From Baffinella frigidus (lineage: Eukaryota > Cryptophyceae > Cryptomonadales > Baffinellaceae): DNA of 28,914 nucleotides. The position numbers were made by a program, and so were the translations under genes. A model generated the notes under the pieces. That model was given only the letters and a program-made list of their open reading frames with translations. It did no database searches and was not told the origin of the DNA. Location: contig MU646384.1 of assembly GCA_026770585.1 (NCBI GenBank), positions 714,731 through 743,644 of the forward strand, given 5' to 3'. Below, one piece after another: positions 10,229-19,250 of the stretch. Every line of letters begins with the position of its first letter. Within the stretch, counting starts at the first letter, position 1.

Positions 10229-11174
10229 TCTTGACGCTGTGGCGGCACCACTCTTGGTGCTTAACTGGCGCGGTTGTCATGGCGTGCGCCATTCCGCCTG
10301 GGGGTATCTCGCGGTTGGCAAAAAACAACATGGGTATGCAATAACTTGGATTCAGTTGGCAACACGTGGTGTGCGCGTACCTCGAAAGGCATGTTGCTGT
10401 CGTCCGGCGCGTGCCCAACCTCCTCGACCTGTCCAGGTGGTCCACCATCGCTGCTGACAACATACCAACGAAAGGGACTGGCACCGGGTTGCACGCAGGT
10501 CGGGGTAAACTGATTTTTTTTTGCATCCACACGGCATCCCACTGGAAGAGTCACTTGTCGGTTGCGCACAAGGAGATGGCAAGACACAGCAAGAAGGTAT
10601 CCTGAGCACATAGCACAACCGCAAAACGCTGAGGCTGAATGCACGCAGCGACATGCGGGCGGACGTCCGAGTACTCCCGAGGGGTGAGTGAGACAAACAC
10701 CGCCCGTCGCCAAGGACCAATCAAGGGGTCGGATGAGTTGTGGGGGTGCCTTGAGTCCTCTCAACTTGAAGTGCGTCGCGTGTTCCTCGTTTCGATTCAA
10801 CCCCGAAATCGTCTGCACGCATCCGCCCCCATTTCAGTCCCGCACAATTCTGCAACGAGACGGCACCGCTGGGGCACACACTTCGCGCGAGGCTCCTTCT
10901 ACTTCTACCATCCTCCCTCAGAGAGACCACGTGACCACCTCTGCCCCCTGAGGCTGCCACGACACCGTGGCGACCTTGCGACCTTTGGCAGGCACGCTGT
11001 GAGGGCTTCCCACTCGAGGCTGGAAGAGGGAGTATTTTAAATGTGGGGTTGTTAAAGTTGGTACCAGTCAGGGGCAGGCGTGGCCACGTAGCTCAACGTG
11101 TCCAAACGCCCCTATTTGTGTGCAAATTACTACACACGTTTCCCCCCCCCTTCACTTGTAAAAGAACCCCTGTT

Positions 11175-13034
11175 TTAAAATAGTGACACTTCTAGCCTCG
11201 AGTGGTCAACAGTAGTTCCGGCGACATTGGCAACGGAGGATATAACGCGCACCGGTTCAGTGAGGGCGTCGACGTAGTTTTCGTAGCGCCACTCTCTGAC
11301 AAGATCGCGGTATGCCTCGCGGAAGTCCCGTGACCTCTCCACCAGCCGCGTGGAGAGGTCGTGCCACCCGTACACGTCCGTCCATCTGCCGGTAGCCATC
11401 ATCCTGATTTCAACTGGACGTGTGCGCCTACCGATCGAAAATCGTCTCGGGAATGTCGGGTGGTGCAGAGCACAAGGTTGCGTCTAGGTGCGGCTCACGG
11501 AAGGGCGGGGAGCATAAATCGACTTGTGCGAAACACCTCTCCGGAAGGGAGACCTACCAACATTGATTCTCACAAGGCCGCCAAGCATCCGGGGGAACGT
11601 GGAGAGGCGATGCGAGCGAGACACGTGAGCAACCAGCACAGCTGCAGGCACTGATTATCTGGCAAGGTTGCGAAATTTCGAGCCACACCGTAAACCCCAA
11701 ACCCCACACCCTAAGGCGGAGGACTGACCTGTTGAGGAGCACCGCGAGCTCCGACGGCTCCGCGTCGCGCATCTCCTCGGCCTCTCCGCCCGCTGGGACG
11801 TCCTCTGGCCGCTCCAGCCCCAACAGGTCGCGAGCCTCAACCAGCGGCAGGTGGAACAGGTGCGACAGCTGCGGGGGAAGGGGGGGGGGGGTTAGCGCTT
11901 CGGGTGCGGGTTTTGCATTCAAAGAAGGGGGTGGTGCGCGTCGAATTCGCAGGGGTGGATAGGGTTGCGTGAGCCACGCGCGCGCGCCGCTGCATGGATT
12001 GTGAATGCCGATGCAGGGTTTGACGTGTTGGGAGATGGCACCGTCGGGATTGCGGTCTACAGATGGGGAGCAAAGGATGACGAAGGAAGTGGGATGTGGT
12101 TGACCTCCCTGACGCAACCTCCGAGGCCGTATTCGACGCGCACGGCGCGCGGATCAGAGTTGTTGAACTCCCACTCTGCGCCCAGGAATATCTGCACAGG
12201 TTGTGAGCACACGGCAGGCACGTCAGCCATCCATCGGGCACACACCTGCAGCGTTCCTGGCAAACAGAAAAGAGAACGTGCCTCGCTCTCGGTTGTGGAG
12301 CAGGAGAGCAGCGTGTGTTCATCAGTTGAGTCACTCACCCACACACTCTCTCACTCTCTCTCACTCATGCACTCAGTCACTCAGTCGGCGGCGCCCCCCA
12401 ATGTGCCAAACCCTAAACCCTACACCCTACACCCTCAACCCTCAACCCTCAACCCTCAACCCTACCCAACGGGAACGAGGGGCAGGGGCGGGCACCGCGC
12501 CCTCAGTGGTGAGATGCAGCTCGCAGAGCGACTTCATATTCCGCCAGACGATCCTGCCGCGCTCCTCCCGGGCGGTCCAGAAGCCTTTCTCCGGAGGCAT
12601 GCGTTTCGTCTGCCACACGTGATCCCTGCTCGCGCCCCACACGCTTTGAGCGAGCGAACCCGCCTGTGGACTTGAGGAAGAAACGCACGGCGTGTAATAG
12701 ACCCACAAGTCTTGACTACACCGGTCAGCTTTTGCACCCGCACCAAAATCAAATGGTCCATGGCGGCAAGCGTTCGCACCCGGACGCGAACCAGATCGGT
12801 CAACCATAACACCGAAACATGCCTATGATTTGATAACAGGCGCGGGAGTCTCGCGCGGCGCTCTCAGGTCGGGACGCTGCGTGCTAAACAGAGGAAGAGG
12901 GGGCGCGTCGCTTGGAGGGAGCAGCACGCCGACAACACCAGTGTTTGAATTCGAGCACAGGAGGCTGTTCGCGCAGACGCTCACGCATCTGGGTCTGCCG
13001 CTATGTGTCGCCGTCTCTCCATCTTTCTCTATCC

Positions 13035-13102
<68 letters not shown>

Positions 13103-13112
13103 NNNNNNNNNN

Positions 13113-13184
<72 letters not shown>

Positions 13185-13986
13185 TCTCTCTCCATCTCTC
13201 CGCACCGAAGCTCCTACACCCCTGCTTGCGCGCTATGAAATCAATCAAGGGTGCGTTCCCGCGTGGGCAGCACGCACACGGACAGGGCCGTATCACGTCG
13301 GGCCGGAAGGCAAGCATCGTGTATCGCCGGGACGGGACAGACCCAGGTTTCTCGACGGGCCTGCGATACGAGGTGTTGAACATGTCGAAGTCACCCGTGC
13401 GATCCTGCGCGGGCGTCCACCCTCCAGGCTCGCGCAGCAGCGCGGTATCGACTGCCACGGCGCCCTCTGGCGCCTGCCAAGGGGAAGTCCGAGGGCTGGT
13501 TACGCAACCGTCCAGCCCTGATGGGCTTTTTGGGATCTGAAGCGGATCAAATCCCCTCGCCAGGGGGGGGGTTGGAGAGCAGACGCTGAATGTCAAGAGT
13601 CTGGCATGCGGGAGACGAATGCCACGACTGCCGAGATAGGAGGGATGGTGGTTCAGGGTTGAGGGTTGAGGGTGTAGGGCGTGCAAATGCCACGAATGCT
13701 GTGGGGTCGTTCAGCTCCACGACACTAGCTGCAAAGTAAACAAAAACACCCTCAGGTCGTAGGGTGTGCAGCGAGTGGGCGGTGGTCGGCGGTAGGAGGG
13801 GGGGGGCTGGAGGCACCTTGGGCTCTTCGCCATCCCAGACATAGCCGTCAGCCCCGCCCCAGGCTTCGACCCACCCGATGCCAGGGTTCGCGCGCAGGTG
13901 GTCAAACATGAAGTCAGCGTCAAACTCCTGTCGGGTGCGTGAGTGCGTGAGTGAGTGAGTGAGTGAGAGAGAGAGACAGTATGTGT

Positions 13987-14029
<43 letters not shown>

Positions 14030-14034
14030 TGTGT

Positions 14035-14078
<44 letters not shown>

Positions 14079-16081
14079 AAAAGAGAGAAAGAGAGAGCGA
14101 GAGACTGGCCACGGCCACACAGGCTCGATTCTGCCATCCGCGCAGCCCGAGGCTCTGCATCGCACGTGGCAACTTTCACTGTTAATTTTATGAGTCGACT
14201 TGCGGAGAAACGCATTTAGGGTTGGCACGAGAGAGATGCTGCAGGCAACCACTCTGTTCGAACGGCCCACAGCTCGTGGCCACGGCTCCCAACACGGAAT
14301 GTTGTTGAACAAAACAAAATGCATATTTTGTACAAGGTAAGTAACCAACACGGACAGATTACGTCCCCACCAAGGCCCTGATTAGTCAACACACGGAAAT
14401 CTTGCTCCAATTCCCCCTGATCCCCAACCCCTGAATGGGAATGCCGTTCGGGCTCGACCTGGGTGCCGACGAGGAAGTCGATCCAGGTGCCGTCCTGGTA
14501 GACTGGCATCACCTGCCGTCCCCGTTCCCATCAGCACTCAGCACGCCGCACGTGCTCACCCGTTCTCAGCGCGTGCCGCACCATCCAACCCCGTGGCTGG
14601 GGTTGGACACCATCCAACCCCGTTGGGGGGCATAGAGCTGCCCCGCGCGGAGAAGTGTTGAGTGGTGGTGGGCGGTGATGAGTGGTGTGGTGTTGTGCGG
14701 TGTTGAGTGATACTGAGTGGGTGGGGGGGATACCTGGTGGTTAGTGGTGTTGAGTGGTGGTGAGTAGTGATGTCGAGTGATGTCGAGTGGCGTTGACGTT
14801 GTGCTGTGCCGTGAGGGAGAGAGACCTGGTGGCGATGGTCAGCGCGGATCTTGAAGTCGCCACTCGAGCCGATGAACAGCTCTATCTCTGTCCCCCACCG
14901 CTTGTGCCGCAGACACACCGTCTCGCATGCCTCCGGGTCCTGCAACGCCAAATCTAGGTTAGGTTGTTCCGCGGTGTGTACGTCCGCAAGATGCTCAGGT
15001 CCAGATGATGAGCGTGGAAAGGGCCACGCACGAACCCAGAGTTGAGCTGGCGAAAGTATTTCTGTTATGTGTACCTCGAATCGGCCGCTTTAGGAGAGGA
15101 ATCACGGTTTCCCCCCGCAATTCGCCATCAGACAAACATCCGAAATCGGACATCGCCTTCACAGGGGGCTCTGCCCAGGCCTTTTGTGTGGGGAGGCTGC
15201 GTGAGGACCCAACGTTTCACGATGCGGGTCGAGTTGTATCACTGTCAGGGATGAGCAATTCAGGGGTTGGAGCGTTTTGTTGATTCGAGGGGGAGCGTCG
15301 TGCATGGGGATCGCTGGTAGTGCTGGTGCGCCAGAGTGTACACTAAACCTTACACCCTCAACCCTAAACCCTGACCCCAAAACCCTAACCCCTAACCCCT
15401 CAACCCCAAACCCTAAAACCTAAACCCCAAACACCAAACCCAGAACACCACACCCCACACCCAGAACCCCAGACGCAAGGCGGACCTTGCCCTTGAACAT
15501 GTCCCAGGCATCGAGCACGCAATCTGCCGAGGGTGTGTTCTCCTGCCAGTGTCACGCGCCACGTCAGCTCCCCGCGCTAGCCTCAGGGTGAAGGGTGAAG
15601 GGATGATGTTTTGGGACTAGTTCACAATTACCACTTGACATTGAGGACTGCTTCACATTTAACACGCACCCGCAAGTCACGTCGCCCTTTGTATCGCACC
15701 ACTATCTCCTCTGGGGGCATTGATCACGCGCGATTGAGTAGGGGAGGTCGTGGTGTCCGCCTCGTCAAGCCATGACGCGCCTGCGGATCGTCTCAAAAGG
15801 TTCATGTTTTCACTGTTTGAAACCAGGTGGTGCCGAGGTCTCGACCAGGGAGGGAGGAGAGCCCCCACCCAGCTGCTCGTGCTTCAGCCCAAACCTTCAA
15901 ATCTAAACCATAAATCCTCAAATCCTTCACCAGGACACCGTGATCCAGGCACGCAATGAACGGCACGGGTGCCTTCTGCACCTGAGGGGTGCCAGCAAGC
16001 CAGCAAGCGCACCTTGGAAGTGTCGAGGGGTGCGGGGCTGGGCCACCTACAGCCTCCTCCTCAACCCCAAAACCCTGATCC

Positions 16082-16141
<60 letters not shown>

Positions 16142-18196
16142 ACCCCCAAACTTAAACCCTGCACCCCAAACCCTGCACCCTGCACCCTAAACCCTAAGAC
16201 ACCAAACCACAAACTTTAAACCCTAAGCCTACACAGTCGATGGCCCGACTTTAAACCCTAAGCCTACACAGTCGATGGCCAAACTTTAAACCCTAAGCCT
16301 ACACAGTTTAAACCCTAAGCCTACACAGTCGATGGCCAGCAGGGCACCTTGGCAGCCTTGACGAAATCCTCCCGCGTGGCTTGCGGAAGCTCCCAGCACC
16401 CGATGGCCTCTTCCGTGAAGTCCATCGGCTCCCCTGTTTCCTTGTCCACGAACAGCGACTCCACGTCGTAGTCCTGCGGTGTGGGGGTTAGGGTCCAGGG
16501 GGGTTAGGGTTTGGACGCAAAGGGTTTGGGGTTTAGGGGGGTTAGGGGTTTGACGCGGGGGTTAAGGGTGTTGACGCAACCTCGTTGCGTCAGTATCACC
16601 TGCATGTCTCAGGACGGGGTTGATACTGATATGGTATGGACTCTGAAAATGCTGATTTGGTATCTCCGACAATACAAACTTGGTATGCACTCGATCCAGA
16701 CATTCTGCCGCTGCTCCCAAACTTCGCGCGCCTGCAACCTGCGGCGATGGCACGGGTGTGGGGGGGGGGGTTGGGGCGTACTCCCAGTTGACCCTTGGAA
16801 TTGAAGATGCTGGTCGGGCCCTCCTGAGGAATGCGTTCGTCGTAGAGCTTTCGAAGCTCCAGTTGCCGCTCTTCCTCCGCCAGTGCCACCTTCGGGTCCA
16901 GGGTGTAGGGTCTTGGGTTCAGGGATCAGGGATGAGGGTGCTCACGCTCCAAACCCCCGATCAGGAGCGCGAGAGCCAAACCAGGCGCGCTGTGCATTGC
17001 CGCTTCCCCTGCGTAGGCACTCTGATAAAAAAGGCGTTTTGCGCTGGATGTTGCGCGCTGCTGACAGACACGGCATGCACCACCATCCGTCAAGAACTTT
17101 CATGGTTTTGCAAACCACCGATGTTCCACTAGTAAAATCAAGTGCGCGACGAAAGTCAACGCCCCTCAGTACACACCGGCAGTTCTTGAAACGTTGAAAA
17201 CAGTTGGTTCGAGCGGGCGGGCGGGCGGGGGAGGCAAGTATTCCTTCTTCCCCCGCTTGAGCAGGTGATGGGGCGCAGATACCTCCAGTGGATCCTGCAT
17301 GGCCTGCCCGAGGCTCAGCAAACCATCGATCATTTCCTCAGCCGTCTTCGGGAACTCGGTGACCATCTTGAAATCCGGATGCTCGTCCGGAATCAGCGGC
17401 TCGATGAGGTCCTGCGCGGGGCGGTTGAACGCCGCCGCTTTCGCGCGCCGCTTCGCCATGGTGTGCTCGTAGATGCCCTTGCTCGCCGCCTCCCACTGCG
17501 CCTCCTCCTCCGAGGAGTCGGTTTCGTTGCCGTCGTCGTACAGAATCTTGTTCAGCTTCACTTCCTCGCGGAAATTCACCTGCCTCGCGGCACGCAGGGT
17601 CAGCGGACATTCAGAGTGTGCAGGATGCGGGTGTGGTGGTTAAGATTTTAGGGCGTAAGGTTCAGGGTTTAGGGTTGAGGGCGTAGGGTGTAGGGTTTAG
17701 GGTGTACGCAGTCCTCCCGTTCCAGGCGCGCGGCGGTCTGCTTCTTGGTCTCTTTGTTCTGCCAATCGACCCGCCGGCACTCGTTCAGTCACTCAAAGGT
17801 TCGCCGCGAGCTGCATTTTTCCGCTCTCTCCGCCCTATCTTCGGGGCGGTCCTCGCTTGCAAACCACCAGGGAAGCAGGGAGACGCCAGTGCAGCGAGGA
17901 GGGGCAGGACGCGCCTGAGCTATCCACTCTTCCTCCTTCTCCGTCGACGACGGTGGAAAGCCATCGTTCCCATGGTCAAATCCGCCCCGCAGCGCCACCA
18001 CCGCCGGCACGGACACCAGGGCGGCCCTCCGTCCTCCGCGGATCCTGCCAGCACCCTCGCACCAGGGTGCAACAAAAGGAGCACCACGGGGCATCTCTCG
18101 CGCAAGGGAGCGTGACTCGCGCTGCCCGGGCTGAACGGTCCCGGCGACGTGAACGCACACAAAAAATGTCAACGCCGTCAGTCTCCATCCCCCCAT
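11175..18196 (-). CDS. Unrecognised Trp-rich protein with N-terminal signal peptide
   Basis: I do not recognise the family. Exons, listed 5' to 3' on the minus strand: 18196-~17885, ~17779-17708, 17579-17193, 16889-16782, 16473-16348, 15981-15931, 15708-15640, 15542-15486, 14939-14826, 14512-14459, 13927-13817, 13750-13694, 13473-13343, 12643-12466 (or 12496), 12245-12105, 11868-11729, 11385-11175 (or from 11403). They read continuously for about 770 residues, mostly phase-0 joins, ending SRLEVSLF-stop. The N terminus MGGWRLTALTFFVCVHVAG looks like a signal peptide, followed by an Arg/Ala-rich stretch ending ALRGG; a bipartite plastid presequence is possible but unproven. The next part is charged (NETDSSEEEAQ, basic KRRAKAAA). 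The C-terminal half is rich in Trp (GWVEAWGG, HVWQTKR, FWTARE, REWRYENY). No transmembrane segment beyond the signal is obvious. The exon 1/2 boundary is the least certain, and small exons may be missing. Confidence 0.68.
11386..11728 (-). other. Unknown gene last intron
   Basis: Intron between LLN(R) and WTDVYGWHDL. Two acceptors fit the same phase: before 11385 (A|TGG) and before 11403 (G|ATG ATG); both complete an Arg codon, so they differ by six residues. A short telomere-like stretch lies just inside the donor at about 11692-11714. The rest is unremarkable. Confidence 0.65.
12338..12465 (-). repeat. CACT/CTCA simple repeat and CCCTCAA heptamers in an intron
   Basis: Within the intron 12246-12465 of the minus-strand gene. 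A CTCACTCT-type run (about 12338-12385) is followed by CCCTAAA, CCCTACA and four CCCTCAA units (about 12409-12462). In the gene's sense direction the heptamers read TTGAGGG and begin right at the possible donor TGG|GTAGGG. Confidence 0.75.
13036..13180. repeat. CT microsatellite with a 10-N assembly gap
   Basis: A (CT)n tract on the + strand interrupted by ten N at 13103-13112. It lies inside the minus-strand gene's intron 12644-13342. The true array length is unknown because the gap is almost certainly a placeholder. Confidence 0.97.
13937..14102. repeat. GAGT, GT and GA microsatellites upstream of an acceptor
   Basis: From left to right: (GAGT)n 13937-13968, (GA)n, then (GT)n about 13982-14064, then (GA)n with AAAAAG to 14102. 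On the sense (minus) strand the tract reads CT/CA/CACT and ends ten bases from the acceptor CGACAG|GAG at 13928. It thus provides the polypyrimidine tract of that intron. Confidence 0.9.
14655..14810. repeat. Degenerate GTTGAGTGG tandem repeat in an intron
   Basis: Repeated GTTGAGTG, GGTGGTGAGTAG and GTCGAGTG units fill the intron 14513-14825 of the minus-strand gene. The tract is CA-rich on its sense strand. Confidence 0.75.
15345..15478. repeat. Telomere-like CCCTAAA tract in an intron
   Basis: C-rich on the + strand (ACCCTAAACCCTGACC and variants, then ACCCCAAACACC). It lies inside the minus-strand gene's intron 14940-15485, directly after the donor, so it is G-rich in the transcript. Confidence 0.85.
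16060..16200. repeat. Homogenised CCCTCAA array in an intron
   Basis: About eight near-perfect CCCTCAA units at 16086-16143, then CCCTGCA and CCCTAAA variants, inside the minus-strand gene's intron 15982-16347. It is G-rich in the transcript. Confidence 0.9.
16213..16337. repeat. About 35-bp tandem repeat, four copies, at an exon edge
   Basis: Four copies of a unit containing TTTAAACCCTAAGCCTACA followed by CAGTCGATGGCC. Copies start at about 16213, 16248, 16283 (truncated) and 16307. The last copy abuts the coding exon 16348-16473. If the exon really ends at 16327 (ACT|GTG) instead of 16348 (AAG|GTG), the unit spans the exon end and donor. Both choices are phase 0, so sequence alone does not decide. 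Confidence 0.88.
16486..16574. repeat. GGGGTTAGGG-type tract in an intron
   Basis: GGGGGTTAGGGTCC, GGGGTTTAGGGG and related units on the + strand, inside the intron 16474-16781. In the minus-strand transcript the tract is C-rich. A G10 run sits at 16761-16770, near the donor. Confidence 0.8.
17646..17707. repeat. Telomere-like tract at a donor site
   Basis: TTTAGGG, GTGTAGGG and GTTGAGGG units on the + strand. In the minus-strand gene's sense the intron opens GTACACCCTAAACCC immediately after GACTGC, so the repeat begins right at the splice donor. Confidence 0.85.
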
Positions 18197-18336
18197 CGTT
18201 GCCCCGCTTTGCGCTCTCAACCTGGCTTTTCGCGAGGGTTGATGGTCAAATAGAAATTGATGGTCAAATTCCTCAATTTTTTTTAACTGTCTTTGGGAGC
18301 TTTTGTGAGGACTGGTCAGAGAAGAAGGCAGGGATC

Positions 18337-18455
18337 GCGGAGACGGAGACGCTGCCTCCGGAGGAGACGAAGACGAGCAGAGGCGGAGACGAAAATCTGG
18401 AGCGGAAACAAGAATCAGCCAAGGTCTCCGCTCTCCGACTCCGTCCCCAGACAAA
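18337..18455. repeat. GGAGACG-rich element, copy 1
   Basis: Left part rich in GGAGACG, including CGGAGACGAAAATCTG, then AAACAAGAATCA, and a right part with inverted-sense GTCTCCG and CTCCGTCCCC. Same order of motifs as the element at 19030-19131. Confidence 0.65.
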
Positions 18456-18633
18456 GATAGGGCAGGGCTTTCCCCCAACTGCTGGTGCTCCTCAACTTCT
18501 CTGGAACGTTCCAGATCAGGGGTCCGCGCCTGCGGGACCGGGGGCACGCGTGGTTCAGATAGGCGCACTGGCTGAGATGCGACTGCCCAACTGGCTGACT
18601 GGCAGACTGACGGTCAGACTGACTGACTTCAGA

Positions 18634-18733
18634 CTGGCTGGCTGGCTGGCTGGCTGGTTGGCTGGCTGGCTGGCTGGCTGGCTGTGCGCTGGCTGACTGG
18701 CTGGATGTGTGCTGGCTGACTGGCTGGATGTGC
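18634..18733. repeat. CTGG tetranucleotide tract and 24-bp duplication
   Basis: (CTGG)n at about 18634-18684 with one GGTTGG interruption, followed by two copies of a 23-24-bp unit containing GCTGGCTGACTGGCTGGAT. It lies in the divergent intergenic region. Confidence 0.92.
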
Positions 18734-19029
18734 GCCTCGGATTCAGGAGCCAGTGAAATAGAGAGATTGCAGCGGATGGGGCTCCCCAAGGGCGGGTGCG
18801 GCACTGGGTAGGGATTTTTTAGCGTTGGGAGGAAATCACCTAGTTGTTCTGGGGCCCTGATACCGCAGAGGAAATGGTAACAGCACAGAAGGGCCTGTTA
18901 CCGCGGTCACCAGGGTAGCAGGTAGTCCCAGATTCCGCTGCTCCCGATCGGGGAACGAGGCCTCCATTCCCGTTACCAGAAACAAACTACCCCCAGCCTT
19001 GCTAGTGACGCTGTTGGGAACGCGCAGGC

Positions 19030-19131
19030 CGGAGACGAAAATCTGCCGGACCCGGAGACGCGGCGGAGACGGAGACGGGGAAACAAATATCAAAAACCCG
19101 GAGACGAGTGTCGTCCGTCTCCGTCCGTCCC
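19030..19131. repeat. GGAGACG-rich element, copy 2
   Basis: Contains CCGGAGACGAAAATCTG, repeated GGAGACG, then GGAAACAAATATCA and a right part with CCGTCTCCGTCCGTCCCC. The left and right ends are imperfect inverted repeats (GGAGACG against CGTCTCC). It ends about 120 bp upstream of the calpain start codon. Confidence 0.65.
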
Positions 19132-19250
19132 CGCCAACCCTGGCTGGAGAAACGCTTGGAAGCGGAGAGGGCGTACGTGCTCTGCGGCGAAGAACACCGC
19201 GACGAGGTTCGGCCGGTACCTGCGTGAGGGGTCGCGACACCCGCCATACG

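Larger units (their letters stand above)
8411..11174. other. Convergent intergenic region, no supported gene
   Basis: 2.76 kb between the stop codons of the TIG gene (+) and the unknown gene (-). I find no domain-like protein in any frame and no tRNA or rRNA. It contains the 3' ends of both transcripts and the short repeats listed separately. No convincing polyadenylation signal could be assigned to either gene. Confidence 0.6.
18197..19250. promoter_or_regulatory. Divergent intergenic region, presumed bidirectional promoter
   Basis: 1.05 kb between the start codons of the minus-strand gene (18196) and the calpain gene (19251). It holds a T-run at 18277-18284, a CTGG repeat and two GGAGACG-rich elements. 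No coding potential is visible and no core promoter motif was assignable; the regulatory role is inferred from position only. Confidence 0.45.

Noticed and set aside
9930-10532. 200-codon minus-strand frame as a gene
   Set aside because: It is open only because of the 123-bp tandem repeat and has no recognisable domain or splice context.
8411-11174. tRNA or rRNA genes in the intergenic region
   Set aside because: No cloverleaf-like arms with A and B box sequences and no rRNA-like stretch were found by eye; a covariance search was not possible.
12823-13686. Plus- and minus-strand frames across the CT tract
   Set aside because: Translations are Ser/Leu or Arg/Glu runs through a microsatellite and across N bases. 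A real exon of the minus-strand gene lies only at 13343-13473.
17789-18568. Start of the unknown gene at the first ATG of the minus frame (18568)
   Set aside because: The upstream part is low-complexity and overlaps a GGAGACG element; the Met at 18196 starts a clear signal peptide.
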